The notes: a model not told the origin generated them from the letters alone. A stretch of DNA of 64,000 bases from Candidatus Tectimicrobiota bacterium (GCA_016192455.1 JACPUC010000001.1:124001-188000); one strand, 5' to 3'. Shown: positions 37,346 to 46,916, numbered from the stretch's first letter. A program made the numbers and translations.

Positions 37346-38920
37346 ATGAACGTTGCGAGCCTCATCGAAGGGAGTTGCGAGCGCAACGCTCAGCGGCCGG
37401 CGCTGCACCTGGGCGAGCAGACCCTCGCCTACGATGAGCTGGGACGGCGCATCTCGCGCCTGGCGAGCAGCCTGCGGCGCTTGGGGGTGCAGCCGGGGGA
37501 GCGCCTCGCCCTGCTGCTGCCGAACAGCGTCGAGTACCTCGTCAGCTACTACGCCGCGGTCAGGATCGGCGCCGTCGCTGTCCCCCTGAACCCGCTCCTG
37601 CGCGCCCCGGAGGTGCGGTACATCCTGGAGGACTGCCAGGCGGGCGGCCTCATCGTCGATCAGACGTTCGCGCCCACGATGCAGGCGCTGGAAGGGGAGC
37701 TGCCGTTCCTCCGGCACGAGATCGTGGTCGGGCCGCCGGGCTGGGCGGGGATCTCCTTCGAGGCGCTGCTCGAGGCCGGCGACGAGAGCTGCCCCGTCGT
37801 CGACCGCGACGACAGCGATCTGGGAACCCTCATCTACACCTCCGGCATGACGGGGAACCCGAAGGGAGCCATGCTCTGCCACCGCGGCCTCATCGCCGCG
37901 GCGCAGGCGGCCGTCGCCAGCTTCCACGTCACGCCGCCGGACTGCATCGTCGGCGTCCTGCCTTACGCCCATATCTTCGGCACGAACATCATCGTGCAGG
38001 CCCCGCTGGTGGCCGGAGCCTCCGTCGTGGTCATTTCGCGCTTCGAGCCGGCGGGCGTCCTGGCGGCCATGGAACGCCGGCGGGCCAGCAAGTTTGCCGG
38101 CGTGCCGCTCATGCTCATCGCCTTGAGCAACGTGCAGGAAGCCGCGCCGCGCGACGTTCGTTCCTTGCGACAGTGCATGGTGGGCGGCACCACCGTGCCG
38201 ATGGAGGTGGTGCGCCGGTTCGAGTCGCTCTTTCCCAACTGCGAGGTCGTGGAGGCCTACGGCATCTCCGAGAACACCGGCATCGTCACGCAGAACCCGT
38301 TCGGCGGCGGCCAGCGGGAGCACTCGGCGGGCGTGCCGGTGGGGCGCAACGAGGTGCGCATCGTCGATGACGCGGGGGACGAGGCGCCGCGCGGCCAGGC
38401 CGGCGAGGTGGCGGTGCGCGGGCCGCAGCTCCTCCTCGGCTACTGGGGGAAGCGGGAGGCCACGGCGGCCGCCCTGCGCGATGGCTGGCTCCTCACCGGC
38501 GACGTCGGCCGCCTCGACGAGGAGGGCTACCTCTACCTCATCGACCGCAAGAAGGACCTCATCATCACCGCCGGCTACAACGTCTACCCGCGGGAGGTGG
38601 AGAACGTTCTCTACACTCTGGACGGCGTGCAGGAGGCGGCGGTCATCGGCATGCCCGACGCCGAGCGCGGCGAGCTCGTCAAGGCCGTCATCGTGCCGAA
38701 GCCGGGCGCCGTGCTCAGCGCCGCGGCCGTCACCGCGTTCTGCGCGGAGCGCCTCGCCGCCTACAAGCTGCCGCGCCGCATCGAGTTTGCGGAGGACCTG
38801 CCGCGCACCGCCTCGGGCAAGATCCTGAAGCGCGCCCTGCGCGCCGCGACACCAGGGGCGAGCCCTTCTGAGCGCGGTTCCCAGCCGGGATTCCCCTCAC
38901 CATCGCAGGACCCCGACTGA
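37346..38920 (+). CDS. AMP-binding acyl-CoA synthetase/ligase
   Basis: A 524-residue ANL-superfamily ligase that activates a carboxylate with ATP and joins it to CoA. The P-loop-like TLIYTSGMTGNPKGAML (about residues 160-177), the YGISEN motif (VVEAYGISENTG), the LLTGDVGRLDEEGYLYLIDRKKDLIITAGYNVYPREVE hinge segment and the catalytic Lys of PRTASGKILKR are intact. A Ser-rich tail of about 25 residues is non-conserved. The ABC ATPase gene begins 16 bp downstream, so the two may be co-transcribed. The acid used is unknown: fatty or aromatic. Confidence 0.92.
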   Translation: MNVASLIEGSCERNAQRPALHLGEQTLAYDELGRRISRLASSLRRLGVQPGERLALLLPNSVEYLVSYYAAVRIGAVAVPLNPLLRAPEVRYILEDCQAGGLIVDQTFAPTMQALEGELPFLRHEIVVGPPGWAGISFEALLEAGDESCPVVDRDDSDLGTLIYTSGMTGNPKGAMLCHRGLIAAAQAAVASFHVTPPDCIVGVLPYAHIFGTNIIVQAPLVAGASVVVISRFEPAGVLAAMERRRASKFAGVPLMLIALSNVQEAAPRDVRSLRQCMVGGTTVPMEVVRRFESLFPNCEVVEAYGISENTGIVTQNPFGGGQREHSAGVPVGRNEVRIVDDAGDEAPRGQAGEVAVRGPQLLLGYWGKREATAAALRDGWLLTGDVGRLDEEGYLYLIDRKKDLIITAGYNVYPREVENVLYTLDGVQEAAVIGMPDAERGELVKAVIVPKPGAVLSAAAVTAFCAERLAAYKLPRRIEFAEDLPRTASGKILKRALRAATPGASPSERGSQPGFPSPSQDPD

Positions 38921-38936
38921 AGGCTAATCGACCCCG

Positions 38937-39728
38937 ATGATTGAACTCCGGAACATTTCGAAAATCTTTGCCGAGAAGGGGAAACCCAGCGTCACGGCCC
39001 TTCGCGACGTCAGCCTGCGCGTGGAGAAAGGGGAGTTCCTGACCCTGATCGGCCCCAGCGGCTGCGGCAAGAGCACGCTCCTCTACATCCTGGCCGGTCT
39101 CGAGAAGGCGACGGCGGGAGACCTCACCCTGCACGACCGAGCCATTGCGGGGCCGGGGCCGGACCGCACCATCGTCTTCCAGGATTTCGTCCTCTACCCC
39201 TGGTTGACGGTGCGCAAGAACGTCGCCTTCGGCATGAAGCTGGGCGCCTCGCGCGGCAAACATCGCCCGCCGGAGATCGAGGCCCGGGTGCAGCAGCTCC
39301 TCAAGGTCGTCGGCCTCAGCCGCTTCGAAAACCATTACCCCTACGAGCTCTCCGGCGGCATGAAGCAGCGCGTCGCCATCGCCCGGGCGTTGGCGCTCGA
39401 CCCGGAGGTCCTCCTCATGGATGAGCCCTTCGGCGCCCTCGACGCGCAGACGCGGCGCATCATGCAGGAGGAACTCCTGCGCATCTGGGAGGCGACGCGG
39501 AAGACGATCATCTTCGTCACCCACAGTATCGAGGAGGCCGTCTTCCTAAGCAACCGCGTCCTCATCATCACCGCCCGGCCGGGCCAGATCAAGCAGCAGG
39601 TGCGCATCGACCTGCCGCGCCCGCGGGATTTCGACGCCCTGCGCAACGACGCCCGCTTCATCACTCACTGCGGCGACATGTGGGCTTCCATCAAGGAGGA
39701 GGTGCAGAAGAGCATCGAGACGGAGTAG
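38937..39728 (+). CDS. ABC transporter ATP-binding protein, SsuB/TauB/NitT type
   Basis: A 263-residue ABC ATPase of the nitrate/sulfonate/taurine importer group. Walker A GPSGCGKST is at 39-47, the Q-loop in IVFQDFVLYPWLTVRKNV (PWLTV is typical of SsuB/TauB), signature LSGGMKQR at about 138-145, Walker B VLLMDEPFGALD, and switch His in FVTHSIEEAVFLSNRV. No permease gene is beside it. Two NMT1/THI5-like binding proteins of the matching importer class lie 5-7 kb downstream on the other strand and could be its partners. Confidence 0.92.
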   Translation: MIELRNISKIFAEKGKPSVTALRDVSLRVEKGEFLTLIGPSGCGKSTLLYILAGLEKATAGDLTLHDRAIAGPGPDRTIVFQDFVLYPWLTVRKNVAFGMKLGASRGKHRPPEIEARVQQLLKVVGLSRFENHYPYELSGGMKQRVAIARALALDPEVLLMDEPFGALDAQTRRIMQEELLRIWEATRKTIIFVTHSIEEAVFLSNRVLIITARPGQIKQQVRIDLPRPRDFDALRNDARFITHCGDMWASIKEEVQKSIETE

Positions 39729-39761
39729 GCAAGAGGGGTGCGGTGCAGTCGCTGGGGATGA

Positions 39762-39945
39762 CAAGCAGGCTTCCGGCCCGTCGAAGGCAGAACCACGGAT
39801 GAACACAGATGAGCACGGATGATCGCGTGAGTTCGTAACCAGCGGTGGTTCACTCCCCTCCCTTCCTCTGCGTCTCCGCGGTCAATCCCCCTGCACCGCC
39901 GCGGCGCAGGGGGCGCCGAGGTTTCAACAGGCAAGATGCCTGCGC
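39762..39945. repeat. Dispersed composite repeat, family B, copy 1
   Basis: This non-coding stretch contains CAGGCTTCC...CGTCGA, GGCAGAACCACGGATGAAC, CCTCTGCGTCTC-CGCGGT and a closing palindrome CAGGCA-aga-TGCCTG. The same blocks in the same order recur at 62606-62804. It lies in the 282-bp gap between the ABC ATPase and the AhpD-like gene, which are convergent, and could also help end transcription. Confidence 0.65.
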
Positions 39946-40010
39946 TGCGGGAAGGGGTGCGGGGGATGGAGGATTCCCCGCGGAACGTTTTCTCGCCGAT
40001 TCCGCCTGGC

Positions 40011-41258
40011 CTACCCCGGCGCGCCGACCGCGGCAACAAGCCCGGCATCCCGGCGGAGCGCCTCGTCCTGGGGCACGCCGAGGGCGTTGGCGATGCGCAG
40101 GAAGCAGTTGAGGGCCGCCGTCTCGACAATCATGTCGAGGATGAGGGCGTCCTCGAAGCCGTGCGAGCGCAGGCCGTCGAGCCAGTTCTGGGTGATCTGG
40201 CTGCAGTCCAGGGTCATCTGCTCCACGAAGGCGAGGATCGCCTTGTCCGCCTCGGCGAGCGCCGCGTCCCGCCAGTTCACCGCGTCCCGCACAGCCCGCA
40301 GCGATCCCGCCTGTCGCCGCAGGTGCTCGCCATAGAGGAGCGCCAGGGAGGGGCAGCGCGCCAGGCCGCAGATGAGCACGGCGATCATCCCCTCGCGGCG
40401 CCCGCCCAACCCCGAGGCGCCGAAGCTCACGCCGCGCAGGAAGTGGTGCGCCGTGACGAGGGCCTTCGGGTGCAGGGAGAGCGCCGGAAACAGCGCCGGC
40501 ACGAAGCCCGCCTCAGAGCGCCAGGTCGCGTAGACCTCACGGACCTCATCCGGCAGCTCCCTCTCCGGCACGGTGGGGCGCCACGGGCCATCGCCGCGCG
40601 GACCCGAGCCGCTCGGCTTCGCCTCAAGCACGGCGCGCTGCGCGTCGGTCACGTCCGCGGCATGGCGCCCTGCCGCGCGCACATACGAGTAGGTCGCGGT
40701 GATCTCGTCGTCCTGGAGGAGATCCTCGTCCAGCTCGGCTCCGGTGGCGTCCGCTATGCGGGTGATGTAGTGCCGGTAGCCGCTTGCCAGAACGATGTCG
40801 AGGACCTGTTTCTCAGTGAAGCCGACCTCCCGCAGCGCTTGCAAGTTGCCGGCGGTGAGGCTGCTCGAGTCGATGGTGAACGCCTCGGCGAACTCGAGCA
40901 TCTGGCGGTCGCGCCCATCGAAGAGGCTGGAGCCGCGCCAGTCCTTCAGCGCCAGGACCTCGCCGCGGTTGTTCTCATTGGCCCGACGGAGGAACTCTCC
41001 GTGCTCGGCCGCTCAGAACGTGCAGCGCACGAGATCGGAGATGAGGGTGGCGATCATCTCCTCGCGCCGGCGGCCGAGATCGCTGCTGCCGAAGATGACC
41101 GCGTTGCGGAAATCGTCCGAGACCTTCAGGGCGCGCGGCCGCAGGCTGACGGCCCGGATGATGTTCGGCACGAAGCCGAGCTTGGCGTGCCAGCTCTCGT
41201 AGACGCGGGCGATCTCGCCGTCGGCGCGCTCGGGCGCCACGGTGGCGATGAATGACAT
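40011..41258 (-). CDS. Two-domain AhpD-like (carboxymuconolactone decarboxylase family) selenoprotein candidate
   Basis: Conventional reading gives two pieces, 41258-41013 and an open frame to 40011, in the same frame and parted only by a UGA at 41015-41013. Read as selenocysteine it gives 415 residues with Cys79-Thr-Phe-Sec82-x3-His86, an exact CxxUxxxH version of the AhpD CxxCxxxH active site. The sequence on both sides is unbroken AhpD fold (RREEMIATLISDLVR before, AAEHGEFLRRANENNRG after). The second domain, from about residue 240, repeats the pattern as RCPSLALLYGEHLRR, with Leu where Sec stands. Function is likely a thiol/selenol peroxidase or disulfide reductase. It is divergent from a UbiD gene. 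A sequencing error or nonsense mutation is the alternative. Confidence 0.82.
40986..41002 (-). promoter_or_regulatory. SECIS-like hairpin downstream of the UGA
   Basis: On the minus strand ACGGAG-AGTTC-CTCCGT forms a perfect 6-bp stem with a 5-nt loop; the loop starts 19 bases after the U of UGA 41015. Position, length and a G/U-containing loop fit a bacterial SECIS, while the encoded residues (HGEFLRR) remain family-like. Confidence 0.55.
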
Positions 41259-41432
41259 AGGCGTACTCTCCTTCTCATGGAGGACATCCCGCCACAGTTC
41301 CAGAACGATACCACATGGGCAGCGGCTTCTGCACGCCGCAGGGGAACAGACAGAGATCACCCGGAAGATTACAGCTTGTTCTTGGCATGCCGCCGCAGCG
41401 ACCCCAACGGGGGGCCTCAAGGGGAGGAGCGC

Positions 41433-42983
41433 ATGTTCTACGACCAGCGGCAGTTTCTCGATGAGCTCGAGCGGCAGGGGGAGATCACCCGGCTCGACGT
41501 GCCCATCCGGGTGACGCGCGGCGACAACGAGATGATGGCCTTGAGCCGCCACCTCTCCCTTGAAGACGGGCCGTGTGTCTGGCTGGAGCAGTGCGAGGGG
41601 CTGAACACGCCCGGCGTGCCCGTGCTTGTCGGCAACATCGGCACGCGCCGCCGGCTGCAGCTTGCGCTGGAGGCGGAGAGCTGGGTGGCGGCCAAGGAGC
41701 GCCTCGTCCGCATGCTCAACACGCCAGCCAGCGCGTGGCCCGAGCCGCAAATCGTCGATGCCGCCCAGGCGCCTTGCAAGGAGGTCATCATCACGGGTGA
41801 GGACGTCGACCTCGAGACCCAGGTGCCGAAGGTCTGGTTCGGGGAAGAGTGGTCGGCCATGCTCTCCGACACCATTTGCGCCACGACGCACCCCGAGACG
41901 GGCCTGTTGAACGCGAGTTGCCTGCTGCACTCCTTCATCGACCAGAAGCCGGACGGCACGCTTTTCGACGACGCCCTGCGCAAGCGCCACCTCATGTCCT
42001 ACATCTTCTGGAACCCCCACGCCGGCAACCATGTGGGGATGAACTACGCCGCCGCGGTGGAGCGCGGCGAGCCGCTGCCGGTGGCGATCGCCTGCTGCAT
42101 CGACCCGCAGCTCCTCATCGTCGGGGGCGGGCCGCGCTGCCCGCAGGGGGCGCATCCGTGGGATAAGTACGCCATGACCGGCGCCTTGCGGGGGGCGCCC
42201 ATCCAGCTTGTGAAGTGCGAGACCCTCGACCTCTATGTGCCGGCCAGCGCCGAATTCGTGCTTGAGGGGGAGGTGCTCCCCGATGTGCACCTGATGGACT
42301 ACAAGCATGGCAACTTCCTCGGCTACTACAACGAGGAGCAGCTCCTGCCGGTCACCCGCATCCACTGCATCACGCACCGGCGCGATCCGATCTGGCACCC
42401 CACGCGCAGCTTCCTGCCGCCGTACGACCACTCCTTCCTGCAGATCATGACCATCGAGGCGGAGACCCTGCGCTCCCTGCGCGGCGCCTTCCCGCAGGTG
42501 CAGGATGTCGTCGCTTTCCCATCGTTCGGGGGACGGGCGCTCTTCCTCGTGGTGCAGCTCAACGTCGATGCCGAGCAGAAGCCAAGCTCCTGGTTCGGCC
42601 ACCAGATCATCCACGCCGTGTGGGGCTCCCCCGGCCGCTACGGCGCCTCGGCGAAGTACGTCGTGGTAGTGGGGCCGGACATCAATCCCTATTCCGCCGA
42701 TGACGTGATCTGGGCGCTGAACACCCGCGTGCAGCCGAAGAGCGACAGCATCTTCAACGAGCACGGGCAGGCCCTCTACTTCGACCCCTCCCTGAGCGCC
42801 GGCGAGCAGGGGAGCACCTGGAACAGCGAGCAGCTCGGCATCGACGCCACCTTCAAGGTGCCCGAGCGCCTGAGCCGGCTCCATGCCGTGCCGGCCCGGC
42901 CGCCCGCCGCGGCCATGGAGGCGATCCGCGCCAAGCTCGCCGGGCGGCTGCCGCGGCGCGGCACCGGGCGCGCGACAGGCTGA
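41433..42983 (+). CDS. UbiD family prenyl-FMN-dependent decarboxylase
   Basis: A 516-residue UbiD-type (de)carboxylase; family members use prenylated FMN to decarboxylate aromatic or unsaturated acids. N-terminal FLDELERQGEITRLDVPIRV, central TTHPETGLLNASCLLH, NPHAGNHVGMNYAAAVERGEPLPVAI, ETLDLYVPASAEFVLEGEV (second-domain strand) and PPYDHSFLQI with VPERLS near the end match the family. GGGGAGGAG precedes the ATG. No UbiX-like prenyltransferase is in the window. It is divergent from the AhpD-like selenoprotein gene. A related UbiD at 59.5 kb shares the EVLPDVH/GEILAHV region but is clearly a separate subgroup. Confidence 0.88.
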   Translation: MFYDQRQFLDELERQGEITRLDVPIRVTRGDNEMMALSRHLSLEDGPCVWLEQCEGLNTPGVPVLVGNIGTRRRLQLALEAESWVAAKERLVRMLNTPASAWPEPQIVDAAQAPCKEVIITGEDVDLETQVPKVWFGEEWSAMLSDTICATTHPETGLLNASCLLHSFIDQKPDGTLFDDALRKRHLMSYIFWNPHAGNHVGMNYAAAVERGEPLPVAIACCIDPQLLIVGGGPRCPQGAHPWDKYAMTGALRGAPIQLVKCETLDLYVPASAEFVLEGEVLPDVHLMDYKHGNFLGYYNEEQLLPVTRIHCITHRRDPIWHPTRSFLPPYDHSFLQIMTIEAETLRSLRGAFPQVQDVVAFPSFGGRALFLVVQLNVDAEQKPSSWFGHQIIHAVWGSPGRYGASAKYVVVVGPDINPYSADDVIWALNTRVQPKSDSIFNEHGQALYFDPSLSAGEQGSTWNSEQLGIDATFKVPERLSRLHAVPARPPAAAMEAIRAKLAGRLPRRGTGRATG

Positions 42984-43715
42984 GGCTCACCGCGCCGAGA
43001 TGAGGGTGAGCTGGCGCCGGCCAAGGGTGGACCTTCGAGGTGGAAGCACGGCGCCATCGCTCAAAGCATGGATGGTCGCAGTTGTTTTTTGAAAGTTCTC
43101 AGCATAACCACAGTGGGCGCTTCCAGCATCCCCATCCGCCCGCGCGCGGAACGCATCTTCCTGGGAGTGATGCTGGATTCTTACCCCCCCCCACCCTGAG
43201 CGCGGCAGAGGCGCGGAGAGGCGCCCTCATGCTTGAGTTAGGCGACGTGGTTCCCGTGGGGCATGCTCCGTCTTGACCAACAGGGGGGTGCTTGCGCCTC
43301 TTGAGATTCGTCGTTGACTTCACCGCCTGAACCTCCTAAGGTAGAGATACAGTCGCCCAGGCTGCACGGTGCTCATTTCATTGCGATTGATTGCTGCCCC
43401 GAACGCTGCTACGTGCTGGTCGTCGCTTTGTCAGGCTCGGTTCTTTGCTCGACCCGAACGTGGACGTGCTCGCTTCCAGCTCCCCAGGTGGTCGCTTCCG
43501 CCTCCCAGGCAGAGGCGCGGGTGAGTTTGCGGGGGAGGCCGTTCAGGCCGATCTCACCGCGGCGGGCGAGGTGGCGTTGCGGAGAGAGGGTTGGCGGGTT
43601 CCACCCCGCGCCTGCTCAGGGCAGGGGGTGGATCGTGGGGTTTGGATGGTGGCGTGCTGCATGCGGCCCGTTGGTGAACGACGCGCGGTGTCGCGCCTTG
43701 TTGATTGGAGAAGAT
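42984..43715. other. 732-bp stretch without a recognised gene
   Basis: It contains a C-run (TTACCCCCCCCC near 43180), a T-run after 43083 and a G-rich part near 43610-43650, but no convincing tRNA, riboswitch or terminator. Several overlapping frames are open in the second half with no family content. An unannotated structured RNA upstream of the 147-residue gene cannot be ruled out. Confidence 0.4.
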
Positions 43716-44159
43716 ATGGAAGTTCGTGTTTTTGAACTTGCTGGAGGGAAGCTTAGCGTCCGTGAGCTCATCTGGAATGAGGAGGTGAAAGCGCACTTTC
43801 GGATCATCAATGACAAGATCGGGCGCTCGGAGGTGACGGAGTTCCAGGTGAGCACCAAGCAGCGCTTCAACCGCCCCTCGGCGCTGGAGGAGCTCATCAA
43901 TCACCTGAAGAGCATCCAGAAACGCGCCGATACTCGCCAGCCGACGGACGCCGAGGGCGAGGGCACGCCGCCGAGCCGCCCCCCTGACTCATACAACAGC
44001 GGCAGTCACCACCAGGCCTTTCCAAGCCGCGCGCGCCAGCAGTACACCAGTCGGGGCAGCTACCCGAGTCGGAACTTCCTGCGGGAGCGCTCCAGTTCCC
44101 CCCCTGCCGAGACGAGCGAGTTGGGGGACAACGCCGACGAACCTAACTTCAACCAGTAA
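43716..44159 (+). CDS. Uncharacterised 147-residue protein
   Basis: The ATG at 43716 has TTGGAG upstream. The first 75 residues look like a folded alpha/beta domain (MEVRVFELAGGKLSVREL, VKAHFRIINDKIGRSEVTEFQV, ALEELINHLKSIQKRAD). The rest is Ser/Pro/Arg/Gln-rich and probably disordered (SYNSGSHHQAFPSRARQQY). I do not recognise it. It stands alone after a long non-coding stretch; a conserved structured start with a disordered tail suggests a nucleic-acid or protein-binding accessory role, which is a guess. Confidence 0.5.
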   Translation: MEVRVFELAGGKLSVRELIWNEEVKAHFRIINDKIGRSEVTEFQVSTKQRFNRPSALEELINHLKSIQKRADTRQPTDAEGEGTPPSRPPDSYNSGSHHQAFPSRARQQYTSRGSYPSRNFLRERSSSPPAETSELGDNADEPNFNQ

Positions 44160-44422
44160 ACTGGATCACGAAGAGGGCCGCGCCACCGCAAGGGTGGGCG
44201 CGCCCTCCTTGCTCCAGGCTTCGGCGCACGGGCGCGGCACGATCTCCCGCCGCTCCCCGCGGCCAGCCAGGCGCCCGGCACGACGAGGAGGAGCGGCCTC
44301 CATGTCGCCCCTCCACTCCGCTCCCCGGCGCTGCCGCGGCAACCGCGGCGATTCTTCCCCCGTCTCCAGGCTCCCCCGCCCCCCCATGCGCCTCGTGGTC
44401 AATACGCGGCTCGGGCCGTGTC

Positions 44423-45439
44423 TTAGGATTTGGGCAGGAAGCTCTCATCGACGATCGTGCGCGCGTCGATGGGTTTCTCCAAGTTTCCGACCATCACGTT
44501 CCAGTCGATCTGTTGCTGGATGCTCTTGATGTTGACGCGTCCGTTGTTGTCCAGGTACATCGGGATCGCCTTGGCAAGGACCTCCCTGCCGACCTTCGTA
44601 TATTTTTGCAGCATCTGCACGATGGTGTCGTCGAGCATCCCCCTCTCGTTGTAGAAGCGGACCCCCTTGAGGTAGGCGCTCATCCAGCGCTGGGCCAGGT
44701 CGCGCTGCTTGGTCATGAAGTCGCCGCCGTACATGACGACGGCAACCTGCATCTCGGCAATCTCGGGGACATCAGCGGCCATCACGTAGCGCACCCCAAT
44801 CCCTTCGACCTCCACACGGGCGCCCCAGGGTTCCGCCACGGAGCCGCCCACGATGGCGCCACTGATCATGGCCTGGTAGAGCTTCGGAGGCGACAGCCGC
44901 ACGATGCGCACCTCCTTCCAGTCCAAACCAGCGTGCTTCATTTCATAGTAGAACCCAAAATCAGAGATGCCTCCTTGGGCGAAGAGGGCGAACGTTTCGC
45001 CCTTGAGCGCCTTCAGGCCGCCGGCCTTGACGCGGTCCAGCACGGCGTTCCTGAGGACGAGCTGGTTGCTGTAGGACTTCCCCGCGCGGTTCTGCCCCTT
45101 GTCGGCAACGATCTTGAAGTTGCTGCCGCTGGCGATGGCGTTGAAGAGGCCGGCGGAGGCGCCGCCGGCCGCCACGTCGAGGCTGCCCGCGGCAAGGGGG
45201 GCCATCTGCTTGGCTCCGGAAGCGAAGGGCAAGAGCTCGATCTCGATGTTCTGTTCCTTGAAGTAGCCCAAATCGACGGCCGCGAAGATCGGCACGTAGG
45301 AGATGACCGGCATGGAGCCGGTGCGCACCTTCGTCTGCGCCTCGGCAGGCATGCTCCAGGCGCTGATCATCAGGAGGACACTCAGCAGCAGCGCCACGCC
45401 GCCACCCGCGGCTCCGAGTCTCATCTTCACGCTTGCCAT
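44423..45439 (-). CDS. ABC transporter substrate-binding protein, NMT1/THI5-like (copy 1)
   Basis: A 338-residue periplasmic binding protein of the nitrate/sulfonate/thiamine-precursor group. Signal peptide of about 34 residues ends AEA. Mature start KVRTGSMPVISYVPIFAAVDLGYFKEQNIEIELLP, then AAGGASAGLFNAIASGSNFKIVADKG and a GAIVGGSVAEPWG hinge typical of SBP_bac_9/NMT1. GGGGGAGGAG precedes the ATG. It is a tandem duplicate of the upstream gene 76 bp away, roughly 60-70% identical by eye. No permease is adjacent. Confidence 0.9.
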   Translation of the reverse strand: MASVKMRLGAAGGGVALLLSVLLMISAWSMPAEAQTKVRTGSMPVISYVPIFAAVDLGYFKEQNIEIELLPFASGAKQMAPLAAGSLDVAAGGASAGLFNAIASGSNFKIVADKGQNRAGKSYSNQLVLRNAVLDRVKAGGLKALKGETFALFAQGGISDFGFYYEMKHAGLDWKEVRIVRLSPPKLYQAMISGAIVGGSVAEPWGARVEVEGIGVRYVMAADVPEIAEMQVAVVMYGGDFMTKQRDLAQRWMSAYLKGVRFYNERGMLDDTIVQMLQKYTKVGREVLAKAIPMYLDNNGRVNIKSIQQQIDWNVMVGNLEKPIDARTIVDESFLPKS

Positions 45440-45514
45440 GGTTTCTCCTCCCCCGCAGGCGCAGAGATCGACTCAGTGCGCCGCACGCTTGGACCGGCGC
45501 GCGGCGCGCCTCTC

Positions 45515-46522
45515 CTACGATTTGGGCAGGAAGCTCTCATCGACAATCGTGCGCGCATCGATGGGCGTCTTCAGGTTCCCAACCTTCACGTTCCAGTCGA
45601 TCTGGTGCTGGATGCTCTTGACGTTCACGCGGCCGTTGTTGTCGAGGTAGACCGGGATCGCCTTGGCGAGGACCTTGCTGTCAACCTTCGTGTAGTTCTG
45701 CAGGATCTTCACCACCGTGTCGTGCATCATGCCGGTCTTGTTGTAATAGCGGATGCCCTTGATGTACGCGTCCATCCAGCGCTGGGCCAGGTCGCGCTGC
45801 TTGGTCATGAAGTCGCCGCCGTACATGATGACGGCAATTTGCGTCTCGGCGATCTCCGGGATATCGGCGGCCGTCAGGTAGCGCACGCCGACCCCCTCGA
45901 CCTCGACGATGGCGCTCCAGGGCTCCGCCGTCGAGGCGCCGACGATGGCGCCACTCTTCAGGGCCTGGTAGGTCTTCGGCGGCTCGAGGTTGACGATCCG
46001 CACCTCGCTCCAGTCGAGGCCGCCGTGCTTCAGCTCGTGGTAGAGGCCGTAGTCCGCCACGCTCCCCTTGCCGAAGGTGGCGAAGGTCTCCCCCTTGAGG
46101 GCCTTCAGTCCGCCGGCCTTCACCCGGTCCATCACGGCCTTGCTGAGGATGAGCTGGGTGCCATACGCCTTGCCGTCGCGATTCTGCCCCTTGTCCGCCA
46201 CGATCTTGAAGTTGCTGCCGCTGGCGATGGCGTTGAAGAGCCCGGCGGAAGCGCCGCCGGCCGCCACGTCGATGCTCCCCGAGGCCAGCGGGGCCATCTG
46301 CTTCGACCCGGAAGCAAAGCGCAGCAGCTCGATCTCGATCTTCTGTTCCTTGAAGTAGCCCAAATCGACGGCCACGAAGATCGGCACGTAGGAGATGACC
46401 GGCAGGTAGCCGATGCGCACCTTGGTCTGACCCAACGCCGGCGCGGCGGCGAGGGTGAGCGTCAGCAGACCGATCAGCACCGCGCCGAGTAGCGACACCC
46501 ATGTTCTCTTCGACGACAGCAT
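45515..46522 (-). CDS. ABC transporter substrate-binding protein, NMT1/THI5-like (copy 2)
   Basis: A 335-residue binding protein, paralogue of the neighbour. Signal peptide ends ALG; the mature protein begins QTKVRIGYLPVISYVPIFVAVDLGYFKEQKIEIELLR. AAGGASAGLFNAIASGSNFKIVADKGQNRDGK is shared almost unchanged, as is the C-terminus DARTIVDESFLPKS. GGGAGGAGG precedes the ATG at 46522. Differences concentrate in the ligand-facing middle (GLYHELKHGGLDW versus FGFYYEMKHAGLDW), so the pair may recognise related but distinct ligands. Confidence 0.9.
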   Translation of the reverse strand: MLSSKRTWVSLLGAVLIGLLTLTLAAAPALGQTKVRIGYLPVISYVPIFVAVDLGYFKEQKIEIELLRFASGSKQMAPLASGSIDVAAGGASAGLFNAIASGSNFKIVADKGQNRDGKAYGTQLILSKAVMDRVKAGGLKALKGETFATFGKGSVADYGLYHELKHGGLDWSEVRIVNLEPPKTYQALKSGAIVGASTAEPWSAIVEVEGVGVRYLTAADIPEIAETQIAVIMYGGDFMTKQRDLAQRWMDAYIKGIRYYNKTGMMHDTVVKILQNYTKVDSKVLAKAIPVYLDNNGRVNVKSIQHQIDWNVKVGNLKTPIDARTIVDESFLPKS

Positions 46523-46916
46523 GATTACCTCCTCCCTGTCTCGCCCCACCGTCCAGCACCCTGTGCTGACGGCAACGTTGCCGCGAGGGCGCCGCAACCC
46601 ACGCCGTGCCGCCGCGCCTCCGCAAGCGCCACGGGTCCGCCCGCGCCGCGCCGACGGCCCTCGCCTCAGCTCCTCCTCCCGCCCGCCGGCGCCTGCCGGG
46701 ATGCCACGACGCACAACGCCTTGCCGCTTGGCGGACAGCGCCTCGGTGAATGGACCACGCAGCCTGGGGTGAAGGGAGCTGAGGACTCTAGACTACGTCG
46801 CGGCGCCTCCGAACGTCAAACCTTAAAATGTGTCAAGCGCGAGGCAAAGGTCGCGCTCCTTTCGTCATCCCTCCAGCCACTGGTCCAGGCCCGCTCCGTC
46901 GCGGCGACCCTCCCGT
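46523..46916. other. 394-bp intergenic region
   Basis: Between a binding-protein gene and the small AhpD-like gene, both minus strand. No gene, RNA or clear promoter is recognised; the segment is GC-rich with scattered short frames. Confidence 0.4.

Noticed and set aside
35302-37437. 711-codon plus-strand frame across the two YdcF genes and the GT-C gene start
   Set aside because: Covers several real minus-strand genes and intergenic DNA; no domain is recognisable.
43550-43715. 6S-RNA-like or other structured RNA
   Set aside because: Some G/C-rich pairing is visible but no diagnostic sequence of a known RNA; only the gap itself is reported.
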